Assembly (NCBI GenBank): GCA_032209605.1
Contig: JASFXZ010000056.1
Location: 434,001-498,000, forward strand
Reading direction: 5' to 3'
DNA from: Mactromeris polynyma
Lineage: Eukaryota; Mollusca; Bivalvia; Venerida; Mactridae
Length of the DNA: 64,000 nt
In this document: piece by piece, positions 11,601 to 26,600 of the stretch
How positions within the stretch are numbered: the stretch's first letter is position 1
How the letters are laid out: the number at the start of each line of letters is the position of its first letter
Position numbers and translations under genes: made by a program
The notes under the pieces: generated by a model
What the model was told of the DNA's origin: nothing
The model's input: only the letters and a program-made list of their open reading frames with translations
The model's database searches: none

Positions 11601-14600
11601 AGGTAGTCTAATAACCGACTGTAGTTTCAGTGAAACAGGATACTGTACATTATTATCAGCTCTACATAACCATAGTGATAAAATCCTTTGAAATCTAAAC
11701 TCTATTTGGAGACCTTGAACTTTGTACAAGGTAATTGACTGATTCAGACATGCATGTTATAAAGATGTTTATTCAGAAACTTCTTACAGGAAATTAAAGG
11801 TTGTAAACATAACAATGAAATCCTAGACAGAATGAGGGGAACAACTGTAGATGAAATTTTCCGGTTTCTAAATATGGGTTTTTCCCAGGATACAAGTGAA
11901 GTTTGATTTTAGATCCATTTAGAACCATATTTCATGTAAAAGTTAAAAATTATATTTGTTACAAAATGAATAATTTGCTGTGCAGTAAGTTTTATGAGTC
12001 ATCTGCATTGAAGTAGGGCCGGGGGCTTGACCTTGAAGTAGGGCCGGGGGTACTTGACCTTGAATTCGGGCCTGGGGGCTTGACCTTGAATTGTGGTTGT
12101 GGACTTGACCTTGAAGTAGGGCCGGGTGGTTTGACCTTGAATTCGGGCTGGGGACTTGACCTTGAAGTAGGGCCGGGGGGCTTGACCTTGAAGTAGGGCC
12201 TGGGGGCTTGACCTCGAAGTGGCTGCTGAGAGGGGTGGGAGGTCATTGAAACTGGTCAGGGATGTCCATTCACCATGGTACACATTTTTCTGTGCTACCA
12301 AATCAGTTGTGCCATTGACCGATTTTTCGTGTTCCTCAAAACATGATTTTATACCTCAATGCAGCCACATAACTCTGGGTAAACCACATTGTTTTTTGTG
12401 TCATGAAATTATAGTGGGAATCTGACTTCAAAGTAATTCTTGATATGAAAAATTTGCGGTAGTGTGGATCATACACTGACATAGATTTGTTTGCATTAAA
12501 ATTTTTATGTTTAAGTGATATTATGCTTGTGTTTTTGTCGTTTGTTTACCTAAACAAACATAAACAATATATTTCTTATAGTTAAAACATCAATAAACAT
12601 GCATTAAAAAAGAATATACTCATAATGTTTGATCCGTATTTTTTGAAGAAAGATGTTTGTACATCATAAAAAGTTTTTTAACAAACGGGCTATTTTACAA
12701 GTTTTGTCTGTTATTAATATGGTAAAAACTATATTTTCAGTTGGTTATACATTGCAATGGTTCTTAATAGAGATGTTTTAGCCAATGTAACAACAATACT
12801 GGATGAAGCCAATTCAAACATTTTATGTTCAGATGAGCCAGATTCATTTTTAATGATTAATTCTTGAGATATTGGATGTAAAATTTACCTTGTCATGAAT
12901 AAAGCCGGTTTGATGGCGTCTTGGTATTGCAGCATGCAATATTGTAACATAAGAATGTTTTATATTGATGTAAAAGTTACAGATTCACCCTATCACCGCT
13001 TCGCATACTTCTGTAATTTGATAACTCCATTTATTTTTTATGAAAGATTTGGATAGATCTGGTTTAAAGAAAGAAATTTTGTCTTGATGCAGTTCATGTG
13101 ATATGCAAAACTTCATGCTTCATTTACTGTTAAATAGATTGTGATCGAAATATACTGGGCAAAAGTGCTTACCCATCAGTAATAATTACTCCATAAAATA
13201 TTTATGATTCTAATGAATCGAACTACCGTAAAAAGTTGTTGTCAACCTGTTAAAATCATGTTGAGCGTTACAGATCACTTTGTCAGAGTTATAGTGAAGA
13301 TTCTCAAAATTCAAAATGGCGAGTTAGCTCTGTCAACCAGTAGAGATCATGTATCTATTATACAGACATGCATGTGGAAGTTTTTGGTATTACAAAACAT
13401 TAATTCGGTGGTTACATTAGTAAGTTTCATGTTGTTATTTACCAGGTTTTGTTCAGTGGGGTGTTGTATGGTTATTTTTTGGTTAATTGGAATATAATTA
13501 CTGGGTAGTTTGACTTGGATTGTATTTTGTATCTTTTATAATTTATTTTGTAAACTACGCACAAGTACGGTACAACCTCTCTAGAGCAACGATCTTTTTG
13601 GAGATGTAAATTTTGACTGTTGTTGAGAGGTTGTTGCTCTTCAGAGGTGAAATTGGTAGTTAATTCTTACTACTGGAATATTGATGTTGATATATAGAGG
13701 TGGTTGTTAACCAGAGGGCCTACTCTGATAAGGTTGTGTACGGTATGTTAGATAATTATGCAAAATACGGTATTTAATCTTGGATAAATTCTTTAAAATT
13801 TATGGTGCATTAAAAAGGAGTTTTATGGTAATCAAATTTAGAACTGTAATGCAAGTTGTTTAAAGTATTGTCGTCTACTGTTGACAGTTCTGGATAAAAG
13901 TTATAAGTACATTACCAGTATGTCTGAGACTTTGAGAAATGTATTGGGAAGAATAACGCATTGACTCGTGTGTTAAAATATCGTGTTTATTGATTGGGTG
14001 TTAGATTATTGTCTCTTACTGATCTCGACAAAATGTTTTCGAAGGTGAATTCTCTATAAGGAACTAGTTGTTCTTAGTCTTCAATCTGCGGAGGTATGAT
14101 TACGTTTCTACGACAAAATGGAATACAGGGAGGCGGAGTCCGATCACAAGTGAGTGTAAAATTTCTCTTTAGTCTTTTAATGTTTCTTTAATGTAAACAG
14201 CGTCAATTTGTTTGTCGTATAGACACGGTACACATGTCTGATTTTGTTCAAACAATCTTATTTCAATATCATCGAAGGACTTCAGAGCAGAGAATCTTGC
14301 AATGTATACATACGTTTTGTAGACGGATGTCATTGATTTTATCAAACAAAAACATAACCTTGACCTTGAGACGAAGAGTTCCTCAGGGGAGATAATTTGA
14401 TCTTCAGATAATGTCGTCTACTCTAGGAGAGTATTTGCTGTAATACGATTTTTATTAACATGTACTGTACAGAATTTGTCATGGTATCGATGAACCCTGT
14501 TTCCCGCTTCAATCGCCTTGACTTCCATAATTTTACCGTATATCTCACTTATGTCTCACAATATCGTCTTATATTAATAGACTCATGGTTTGTGAAGAAT

Positions 14601-17600
14601 TTCTTGTGATCATATTACCTTGAATGTCCTTGATCACTTGTGTCAATGACAATACTTATTTTTAAGGATACATTACGAAGGGGACAGCCCTTAAACGAAA
14701 AAAGGCTACAAGCATTCTTGGTCCGAGTATTGACAAGTAATGAAATGGAAATATCTTAGCAATATGTAGTATAACTATATGGCTTAATTTATTGGCAATT
14801 GTGATCAGTTCAGCTGATATACCATGGCCCCTTTGAGATGGCAACTCACTGAAGTCAGTGCTAGGGGCTAAAGGGGATGTTCCTTAGCTATAGGTAGTAA
14901 AATTATTGCTTATTGAATGCATTGTCAATTTTGATTTGATCAGTTCAGCTGATATAGTGTGGCCCCTTAATCCAGTGCTCTAGGGGCTTTGTGGGTGTCA
15001 AAATCCTTACCTGTTCTGTTTTGGATATCCTTTATTTTAATATTTAAGCAAGTTATTATATTAATCACTCTCTTCCTGGGTACCAGACTAATACCAGCAC
15101 CGAATTCAGGGATTTTGAAGTTGGAAGTTTAACCTTTCCCTTGATGAGATTCAAACTCACAACCTTCGGATCCGGAGTCAGGCGTTCTTCCCCTCTGTTT
15201 TTCTCCTTCATTTGATGTAGTTCTATCAAATGCACCAGTATCATTTATTGTTGTACCAATATGTTGGATGTATGATTTCTTGAGTTTTCAATTCCGGCAT
15301 ACATCTATGGTACATGAAATTCTTCACATAGTTTATAAATATTTTCATTTGTGAATTTAAGTGCATATGAATTAAAGGAAAGTGAAAAACGTGTCACAAT
15401 GAAGTTCATTTTTTGTTCTATTAAGTTGTTAACTTAGATGGAACACCTTTCATTTTACCACATAAAAGTGTTTTCCTATTAGGTGTGTTAGAGTGATTCA
15501 TTCTTAGGCCAAACAAGCTGTATCTCTTGGTGGTCAGTGTTGCTCTTCCTGTTTTTTGGCCATTGGAAATTAATTGCTGGATTATCTGTCATGCAGGGAC
15601 TTAGATAGAAATACTATTTGTTGTTTATTCTGCCAATCGATTCTTGGATGGAAATATTGTCTGTTTCATAGTTTCTGTCAGTCAATGTCATGTATCAGTT
15701 CTTTAACATACAATAAACAATGAACAGTAAAGACCACCTCAAAAATAAGACCACCTCAAAGATAAGACCACAATTTTCATGTTCATTTTCAGTGTTTTGC
15801 TCTTTATTGAACCTCAATATTAAGACCACCTCAATAAGAAGACCTGTTTCTAAGGGAGGTCTTATAATTAAGGTTTTACTGTATTCAATTAAAGCATAAA
15901 AATGACATTAAATACATGGATTTGATGATATAAACATTCTGTATCTGTTCAGACAACTCATTCCTCGAGGCCCTTTGTCATATTTAAGGTAAAATAAAAT
16001 TCAAATGTTGGGAAGGTGTAAAATTTTCGTTATTAGTGATTTTTAAAACACAACTAATGTTAGAACAAGGAATATCTTGAAAAAAGATGGTCGGCGCAAT
16101 TTTGCAACATAAAAAACGCCGAGATGTTACGATTGCTGGTCACTCCAGATCCAAAATTGAATTTGGTAAATTCACCGAAATTCAATGGATTTCGGTATAG
16201 TAACGTACCCTTTATCGAAAGATTAACCCATCCGCGTCTAGGTTACAAATGTTGTTCGGTTGAAGAGAAATTGCCTTGGTGGTTAACGTAAGATTTGATT
16301 GGTTTACACAACACTGATTTGCGCCGAAAAAGTGCTTAATCATTGTTTATACATTTTATAGTTAGCATTTTTCTTAGAAAAATGTATAAAAGAATGTTTT
16401 TGTGGTACCTTTACTTTTCATCATGTTGTGATGAAATCCCACTAGGAAAGTTAATTTTGCCTCTTCCACACCTGAAGATAAACATAACATACCTTTGTTG
16501 TGTCACCATATTCAACAGTACTTTATACCACCATTGATAAAATTCTTGTCTCATATTTAAATATTTGTGGGTTTATGCTAATTATTGACAGATGACTGAT
16601 ATACTGTGTCATTTGTCGTCTAGTCTCCATTTCGTTTGGGGGCAATTTTTAGTGGCTTACCAAACGACCGCCAACTTTGTATTGGTTAGAAGCTAGGACC
16701 ATTAGCATGGGCACATGTCCTATGTGACTGAAATACAGTTATTAAGAATCACAAAAGAATAAGATTGATACAGTCAGACCCCGTCAATTCGACAACCTTC
16801 TTTCCGAATACTTAGTATCATCTGCAATAAATATCAGGTCCTGATGTATCTTCTTAGTCAAATTGAAATGGGCTATTCGATACCATGTATTATTGGGGGG
16901 AAAATTCGGACCCCATGAATTTGATTGAACGAGATTACTGTATTTGATAAACAAGATGATTGATGTATGATATCAATATGTGTATGGTAGAAAATGAAAT
17001 AATTCATTTAAATCAATGATATATAAACTTAAGTTTTTTGTTGGATTTATTTTTGCTAAATTAAATATATGAGACATTGTGTTTAATTTTAATATTGGTG
17101 CATCATTCATAAAAAAAATAATGTATTATTGGTGTCACCTTGTATTCTGGATGTATTTTAGTGACAAAAATTGAACTAAGCATATTTAAGCATATTTAAA
17201 TTCTATTTGGTGCTAAAATCGAAACTCAAAACATATACTGTCCAATCTCGTTCATTCGAATTCATTAGGTCTAAAAACTTTATTTAGGATAATACATGTA
17301 CATAGTTTCAAATAGCCCACAGAGCTCAAGAAATTATTTTTCAATGACACTTGAACTTGACTAATGAAAATTGTAAAATTTGACTTGTCCGACATAGGAA
17401 GCTAGTTGTCCGAGAAATTCGGTCAATTTAGTAACAAATAAACATACACAATGACAGCTGCACAATCTGAAAATTAATAATCACATGTATGTGTTTGTGG
17501 GATTGTAAGGTTTAATTTACAACTGAACAATTGCTGATGTTGGTTAGCTTTAAAAACAGACTTGTCCGAGACGTCGGGCTAGGGGATCTCTAGAGCCCTG

Positions 17601-20600
17601 GCCCCTTTCAATTCAACATGTACAAGCAGAAACATTGTTACCTCTGATATTTATTTTGTATGTCAGATACTGAGTACTCGGATAGAAGGTTGTCAAATAA
17701 ACGAGGTCTGACTGTATAGACTGTATTCTCAATTAATATTCCGAGAAGAATGATTCTGGCATGAAATTATTTCTCAAGGGCATTGCATGGTTTACAGTTT
17801 TGGTATTCATAAAGCTAAACAAGCACTATACCAATGAACGAAAGATTAGGTGTGTACTAAATGCACCTTTTTTTTTTGAAGAGTCGCATGGATGGGAAAC
17901 CCGCCGATATTAATAATATTTTGGCAAAGTGTGTGTGAACGGTCTGGCATTCACCGTACTCAGTTTTATAAGTCACATATCTCTTGATGCCTGCACGATT
18001 TGATTCATGTTTTATTGTTAATAATGTATTAAGTCGATAAATTGGAGTTGAATATATTATGGTAGGGCAGTCATATTATGAATGTATTGACATATCTCTG
18101 AATTATTTAGATGGTTATAATACACTGAATATAAACTGTGCAGAATGCGGATTTCAATCACACAATGACTTTGATCAACTCGTCTGTTGTATAAAAATAC
18201 ATAACATTTCAAGTAAGGCAAATATTAAAGAAGTGTTTGTTTGCTTTTTCCATTATGTACTCGCCAAAACTATGTGGTTATAATTTTGTTATTGCAATCC
18301 CATGGCAGGGAGCTTTTATTATCTTGATCAAGAATATTCTAGTACGGTAAAACCTCACTTAAAGACTACCTCAATAATAAGACCACCTCAAAATTAGTTC
18401 AGCAGTTTTAAGTACAGCGATGTCAAGATTCTGAATAAATCTAGAAATCTGGATTCGAGCCCAAGAGATCGATTTTCAGATGGATTTAAATCCGATGAGT
18501 TTTTAATGGGGGAGGGGTTAGCGGCGAACCTGCTACTGAATGAACGGAATTTAGTATGAATTTATTGTTTAAAAAGCATACCGATAAAAACAAGTCAGTT
18601 GATGAGTCCTTTGATTCTATTTGCTTAAGAATTTTCGTGAACAGGACCCCCCCCCCCCCTGCTTAGTTTTCAAGGTTGAGGTTTTGGCTCTGTTGACACC
18701 CCAGTAAGTTGTCGTGGAGGAATATGAGACATGAGCAGATGATCCTGATAATTGTCTGTCCATGTCTGGTGTATAATCCGTTATCTTTAAGCTCTGTGTT
18801 AGAATTAATTGATTTGGTCTGACAAATTTCTTCATTTCCGTCAGTTTGTTGAAGTGTATGTTTTCTGCTCTGATGGTTTAGCTAATTGGAAAAATTAACT
18901 AAGGCCAAAAAAATAAAATGTTTTCTGTTTTCTGACCTCAACCAACATTCATATACTTCACAGCATTAAAAACGCAACCAAATATTGTGCATATAGATAA
19001 AGTGACATTACAAAGGCAAAAATAATCTTTATTTATCAAACACAGTTTCATAAAATTAATCAATAATGAAAAAAAAAATTGGTGTAGAGTTTGATAAAAT
19101 ATTGAGCAAGAATTAACATACAGATAACTGTAACACGCTTTTGACAGATGGTACTACAAAATGATGCGCAGGAAAAAGACATATTTTAAAGTCTAATCCT
19201 TTCAGTACTTTGATTAGAATATGCCAATCCAATCAAGTGTTTCTGCAAATTTTTTGGTTCCATCAACAATTAAGTTCTTGAATTCTGTTCCATAATTGAT
19301 ATGAAAACAAAAGTTTCAAATAATTCAGATATTGTTGAAAATTTATCCGTTTTGATTTCATTAGTTTGCCAAAATTTGTCAATAATTTGTTTTCATCCCA
19401 AATTTTAGAACACACTTTTCAAGTCTATTTTCACTGTTTTGCTCTGTATTCAACCAATATTAAGACAACTTCAACTTCAATACAAAGACCAGCATTCAAG
19501 GGTTCCAAGGGTGGTCTTGTTATTGAGGTTTTACTGTATTGTCATTCTTAGATTCAAATGTCGTGAGAATTGTTATTTCTATTTTGTCACATAACAAAGT
19601 CCACGATATATGACCTTCAGACTTGCTGAAAGGTCAAGGTTAATTCAACAGCGGAATAATACGGCTCTCCTTTCATTGGCTACGGCTCTCCTTTCATTGG
19701 CTACGTATTTATCTCAAGCATGTGTACATGCCAGAACTGTTGGAAACATGATGTTAGAAATGTCATGCGTGGGTCTAAACGACAATTAATGTAATTGTGC
19801 AGGGTAATGGATCTAGATTGCTAGATAAATGTGCATAATTCCAGAGGGACTTATTTTGTTTTGATAAAATGAAATACTGTCAACGAAATAACTAAATAAG
19901 TGAACATCAATGAAGCGAGCACATTATAGTCTGAGTCCGAGATTATAACATATACTCAACACTCAAATCTCAAATAAAAAAATCTACTCTTATGAGTCCG
20001 ATAGTGACTTATGTTGAGTGTGAAAACTGTATTATAATGTTAAATGAGTGCTGTATATTCTTTGTGACTCATTTACTTAGAGATTTCAGTGTGAAAATGC
20101 AGGGGTGAGTCCGAGTGTGAAATGTGGCACTCAGACCCGAGAATGACAACATCATGCATTTTCCACACTCAAATATCGAGGGCTCAGGGCAACACTGTCG
20201 TAACTCCTATGTAGTGTTGCTTTGAGCCCTCCGATATTCACTTTCAGTCTAAACAAATTTGATAGGTATAATTGTAGAATTTTATTGAAGGTTATAGAAC
20301 TTTTTCATTTCGGCGATTTACAAATATCCCCCCCCCCCAACATGCACTGACCACAGGCTAGATCAATTTGGCCTCGTGACAAAGACAATCACCTGAGGAT
20401 AGAACTGACCGGATCAATTAAGTAATTATCTGGCTACATCAGTAGTCCTACTACATGTTGATGCTTTATTCTAGTGTTTGTAGCTAGTGTACTTATAGTG
20501 GAAACAATATTAATATTGGTCGGTAAATTCTGGACACGACAAAGTAATTCTATTTCTGGACACAAGTTGTATACTTTGTCTTTCATCTCAGATTTGTTTT

Positions 20601-23600
20601 TTAGGGTAAGAAGTCTTTTGTTTATATATTCGATTTGTGTCTTTTGAATTTACGATTTTGACAAACGTGTACAGTTACCTTAATAATAAGACCACCCTTG
20701 ACCCTTGGTATCTGGTCTTCTTATTGAGGTGGTCTTAATATTGAGTTTAAATAAAGAGCAAAACAGCACAAAAAATCTTAACCTTCAAATTGCGCCAGCC
20801 ATCTTTTTTCAAGATATTTTTTGTTTTCTCTGGTGTCAAAAGCTCATCTGACTACACAGACTAAGTTATTCTGCAAATTCAAGAAAATTGCAAAAATATC
20901 GGCCACCTTAAGTTTCCTCATTAACCAAAGTATATTTCTACGTTTGATACCCAACTTCTAAATGTTACCGAGCCGTAGTTAGTGCGCTGGACTTGTAACC
21001 CGGCGATCTGGGTTCGATTTTCCTCCACATGTGGAGAAGTTGCCGGCTCCTTGTGGAAGGGTAAGTTAGTACTGGTAAGATTTCAGTCCAGGAAAAACTG
21101 GTTAGGTGAACCGGCCGCCGTATATAACTTAAATATCGTTGAGAAACCCGATGAAACAAACAAATCTAAATGTTACCATACTCATTATGTCAATTCACGA
21201 CATTTCTGCCGACAGTTCTGCCGGTGAAACTTCTAAATTCTCCAATTGCAAACTTTTTGTCTCGCTAAACTGTTCATGTGTACAGTACAGTAGTGCTAAT
21301 GGAATAATTCTTACAGAGCTTGTTCACAGTTCAGTCAATAACATAACATAACGCTTCTGTATTAATGCTTTGTACTTTATATCGACTCTGACATTTCTCT
21401 CTGTTATGAAGTTAATCAGGCTCAGTTGCATAAATATGACTTCAGTCAATGGTAAATTAATTAATACACCTTTATGATCTATAGAAAATGCTCTTTAAAT
21501 ACAGTAAAACCTTACATAAAGACCACCTTAATATTAAGACCAAATCGAAATTAAGAACATAATTTTCGAGTCCATTTTCACTGTTTCGTTCTTAATCAAA
21601 CCTCAATGTTTTTGAGGGTTCGAAGGGTGGTCTTATTATTGAAGTTTTATTGTACAAAATTGTACGAAACCAGTCTAAAAGGCTCGAAAATTCGAAGTAA
21701 AATCAGAACAAGTGAAAAATCTTGGACACAGTCAAATTTTATAAATGACAAAATAGCCAGAACCGTGCAGGACAAATGACCATCACTAAATTTGTCCAGG
21801 AAGGACATGACGTACCCAGCCCCGAAATCTAACCCAGACCTCCCAGGGGACAGCCTAGCAGTCTAATCGCTTAGCTAGCCGGGCAGGCTAAAATGAAAGT
21901 AAAACAAAAATATCAATTGTTATCTACCTGAATGTTACTAGCATGTCGACACGTAACGTTCATTGCTCCTGTGAAGCAAGTCACATACATACATGATGAT
22001 GAAATATCCTCAGATAGAAGTTAAATCTAGTAGTGTTAACCTGAGTTGGATGAACATCTTATTTTGTGCTGCAATTACTTAAATTGAGTTACTTATTACA
22101 AGATGTTCGATGTATATTGATTGATTTGTGGATTGATTGGTGGGTGGGTGGGTGTATTGATTCATTCATCGGTGGATTTATTTATTTATGGATGGATGGA
22201 TTTGATTAATTGATTGATTGAATAATAGTCTGATTGATTGAATAATAGTCTGATTGATTGAATGATAGTCTGATTGATTGAATAAAAGTATGATTGATTG
22301 AATAATAGTCTGATTGATTGAATAATAGACTGATTGATTGAATAATAGACTGATTGATTGAATGATAGTCTGATTGATTGAATAATAGTCTGATTGATTG
22401 AATAATAGTCTGATTGATTGAATAATAGTCTGATTTATTGAATAATAGTCTGATTGATTGAATAATAGTCTGATTGATTGAATGATAGTCTGATTGATTG
22501 AATAATAGTCTGATTGATTGAATGATAGTCTGATTGATTGAATAATAGACTGATTGATTGAATAATAGACTGATTGATTGAATGATAGTCTGATTGATTG
22601 AATAATAGTATGATTGATTGAATGATAGTCCAATTGATTGAATAATAGTCTGATTGATTGAATAATAGTCTGATTTATTGAATAATAGTCTGATTGATTG
22701 AATAATAGTCTGATTTATTGAATAATAGTCTGATTGATTGAATAATAGTCCAATTGATTGAATGATAGTCCAATTGATTGAATAATAGTCTGATTGATTG
22801 AATAATAGTCTGATTGATTGAATAACAATCTGATTGATTGAATAATAGTCTGATTTATTGAATAATAGTCTGATTGATTGAATAATAGTCTGATTGATTG
22901 AATGATAGTCTGATTGATTGAATAACAGTCTGATTGATTGAATAATAGTCTGATTGATTGAATGATAGTCTGATTGATTGAATAATAGTCTGATTGATTG
23001 AATAATAGTCTGATTGATTGAATGATAGTCTGATTGATTGAATAACAGTCTGATTGATTGAATAATAGTCTGATTGATTGAATAACAGTCTGATTGATTG
23101 AATGATAGTCCGATTGATTGAATGATAGTCTGATTGATTGAATAATAGTCTGATTGATTGAATGATAGTCTGATTGATTGAATAACAGTCTGATTGATTG
23201 AATGATAGTCTGATTGATTGAATAACAGTCTGATTGATTGAATAATAGTCTGATTGATTGAATAACAGTCTGATTGATTGAATGATAGTCTGATTGATTG
23301 AATGATAGTCCGATTGATTGAATAATAGACTGATCAGAATTAGAACTTTTTTTATTAGAGCGACTTATTGATTGACTGATTGACTATTGATTGATTGATC
23401 TATTTATTGACTGATGGTAGTCAAACTTTTGTTCATAGGATTCCTGGCATAGTTACCTATATTCCTGTTTACCTCTAGTTTTGTTTTCTTTGCAATACTC
23501 TCCGAAATCAACAACATGCATTATGTGTTGAAATGTGATATTTCTAGGGAATAGTCACCATGGTATCCACTATTTATTTGTGATTGTTAGTACATTACTT

Positions 23601-26600
23601 GCATTAGTGTGCCAGCATTGGTGGGACTAATACCTTGACAACGACGGATACCTGTGTGTTAGTGGCGGAATTATTTTGGATTATGAAACATTTGTGAAAA
23701 CTTACCATCATTCCATGTTTGTTTATTCGTGCATTTAAATGTTTTGTTTTGATGGATTTTTGACGAAGGTTAACAACCTCTGTAACCCAATTGTTGTCAT
23801 TTAATCACTTAATTAGTGTGGTTGGGAGATGGGGTTTAATGTCGCTATCAAAAATAACGTTTTTTTGTTGGAAAAATCTTGAAGTTCGTAAATAGATCTG
23901 TGGCGTGTTTGTAATAATTTCTGTCTAATATTTAATTTTGAGTTGATTTTTTTACTATAATTATTGGTACTTATATAAATGATAACAAGCCTCATTACTG
24001 TGTAGTTGCAGCAGTTTTGCTCTAAACTCTGAAATAATTTGTCTATAAAGAAGCATTAATGTGCTTCGGTTCAATACTGTTTTAAATCTTTATATAATTG
24101 TCTATTAATGCAGGACAAATATTTCTGAAGCAAAATTAGATTTTCTTGTCATACTGCTAATGTAGTCTTTTATGTTAATTTTTAGCACTCGCTCTAAGAC
24201 CGTATCTCATACGTATATTCCTATACAGCATTTCTATGAAATCATTTTATTTACTCATGCCAGACGGGGATTTTGATTGTTACGGGCTTGGGGCTAGTTG
24301 GTTAGTGTGAAGGCCGTAGTACCAAAAATTGTTTAACCTTCCATCAACCCTGCTTGTAGGTGTGGCAATAATTGTGGATACATCATGTGAATTATTCAGA
24401 CGATATTTACCAATAACTGCTGAAATCGTGTGCATGCGAACTTCATTGGTAGACAAAATTACGACGCTAATAAGCCAGAGCATTCACTGCTGTACTACAG
24501 TGTGGAACTGTGATGTTATTGTGTGTTTCGGTGTGTTAAAATATCCTAGTTACTTGTATACATAGTTTATTTGTATTCTACAAGAGCAGCAAGTGGCCTT
24601 GTCTGCATATTGATATTTCCTTGGCAGCAGTGTAGAAATCTACTTTTCAAGATGCCTGTTTTCATGGGAGGCAAAGTGTTAGCTGTACATTCCCTGTCAC
24701 ACATGTCTAGTGTAAGTATTGATGAATTTCATGGTCTTGTCAAGGACACTTGTTTTACCGACCTGTCATGGGCACTTGTTAAGGGTGCTTGTTTTACCGA
24801 CCTGTCATGGGCACTTGTTAAGGGTGCTTGTTTTACTGACCTGTCATGGGCACTTGTAAAGGGTGCTTGTTTTACTGACCTGTCATGGGCACTTGTAAAG
24901 GGTGCTTGTTTTACTGACCTGTCATGGGCACTTGTTTTTCTGACCTGTCAAGGGCGAGCATTTTACTGGCCTGTCATGGGCACTTGTTAAGGGTGCTTGT
25001 TTTACTGACCTGTCATGGGCACTTGTAAAGGGTGCTTGTTTTACTGACCTGTCATGGGCACTTGTAAAGGGTGCTTGTTTTACTGACCTGTCATGGGCAC
25101 TTGTTTTTCTGACCTGTCAAGGGCGAGCATTTTACTGGCCTGTCGAGGGTTCTTATTTTACTGACCTGTCAAGGGCATTCATTTAACTGACCTGTCTAGG
25201 GCAAGCATTTTACTGACCAGCAAAGTGTGCTAATTTGACTGACATGTCAAGGGCATTCATTTTACTGACCAGCAAAGTGCGCTCATTTTACTGACCTGTC
25301 AAGGGCATTCATTTTACTGACCAGCAAAGTGCGCTCATTTTACTGACCTGTCAATGGCATTCATTTTACTGACCTGTCAAGGGCATTAGTTTTACTGACC
25401 AGCAAAGTGCGCTCATTTTACTGTCATGTCAAGGGCATTCATTTTACTGACCAGCAAAGTGCGCTCATTTTACTGACATGTCAAGGGCATTCATTTTACT
25501 GACCAGCAAAGTGCGCTCATTTTACTGTCATGTCAAGGGCATTCATTTTACTGACCAGCAAAGTGCGCTCATTTTACTGACATGTCAAGGGCATTCATTT
25601 TACTGACCAGCAAAGTGCGCTCATTTTACTGACATGTCAAGGGCATTCATTTTACTGACCAGCAAAGTGTGCTCATTTTACTGTCATGTCAAGGGCATTC
25701 ATTTTACTGACCAGCAAAGTGCGCTCATTTTACTGTCATGTCAAGGGCATTCATTTTACTGACCAGCAAAGTGCGCTCATTTTACTGTCATGTCAAGGGC
25801 ATTCATTTTACTGACCAGCAAAGTGCGCTCATTTTACTGTCATGTCAAGGGCATTCATTTTACTGACCAGCAAAGTGCGCTCATTTTACTGACATGTCAA
25901 GGGCATTCATTTTACTGACCAGCAAAGTGTGCTAATTTTACTGACATGTCAAGGGCATTCATTTTACTGACCAGCAAAGTGTGCTGATTTTACTGACATG
26001 TCAAGGGCATTCATTTTACTGACCAGCAAAGTGCGCTCATTTTACTGACATGTCAAGGGCATTCATTTTACTGACCAGCAAAGTGCGCTCATTTTACTGT
26101 CATGTCAAGGGCATTCATTTTACTGACCAGCAAAGTGCGCTCATTTTACTGTCATGTCAAGGGCATTCATTTTACTGACCAGCAAAGTGCGCTCATATTA
26201 CTGTCATGTCAAGGGCATTCATTTTACTGACCAGCAAAGTGCGCTCATTTTACTGACATGTCAAGGGCATTCATTTTACTGACCAGCAAAGTGCGCTCAT
26301 TTTACTGACATGTCAAGGGCTCTCGTTTTCTGACCTGTCAAGGGCACTTGTTTTACTGACCTACCCAGGTCAATTTCAATTTATTAGTGAGGTAAATGTA
26401 TAATTATCTTTCAATCTGTAATTGAATAAGACATTCAAAATGGAAGAATCTGTGATCTGCTGATTTTTGTACTTTAAAAGAGGCATTTTATTTGAATTTG
26501 ATGATCAAATTATTGTGTTTCAGAATAAGTTGATGTTTGTTTACGTAACAGATGTTGTTGATTAATCAACAGTGTTAAAACCGTAAATCTGCATTACTAT

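Noticed and set aside
11992..12301. Proline- and arginine-rich frames on the - strand
   Set aside because: Product of the GC-rich minisatellite, in two frames at once.
22178..22633. Open frame of 151 codons on the - strand with Ile-Gln-Ser repeats
   Set aside because: It lies wholly in the 20-bp array; three units equal 60 nt, so stops are avoided in one frame by arithmetic. No start context or splice site supports it.
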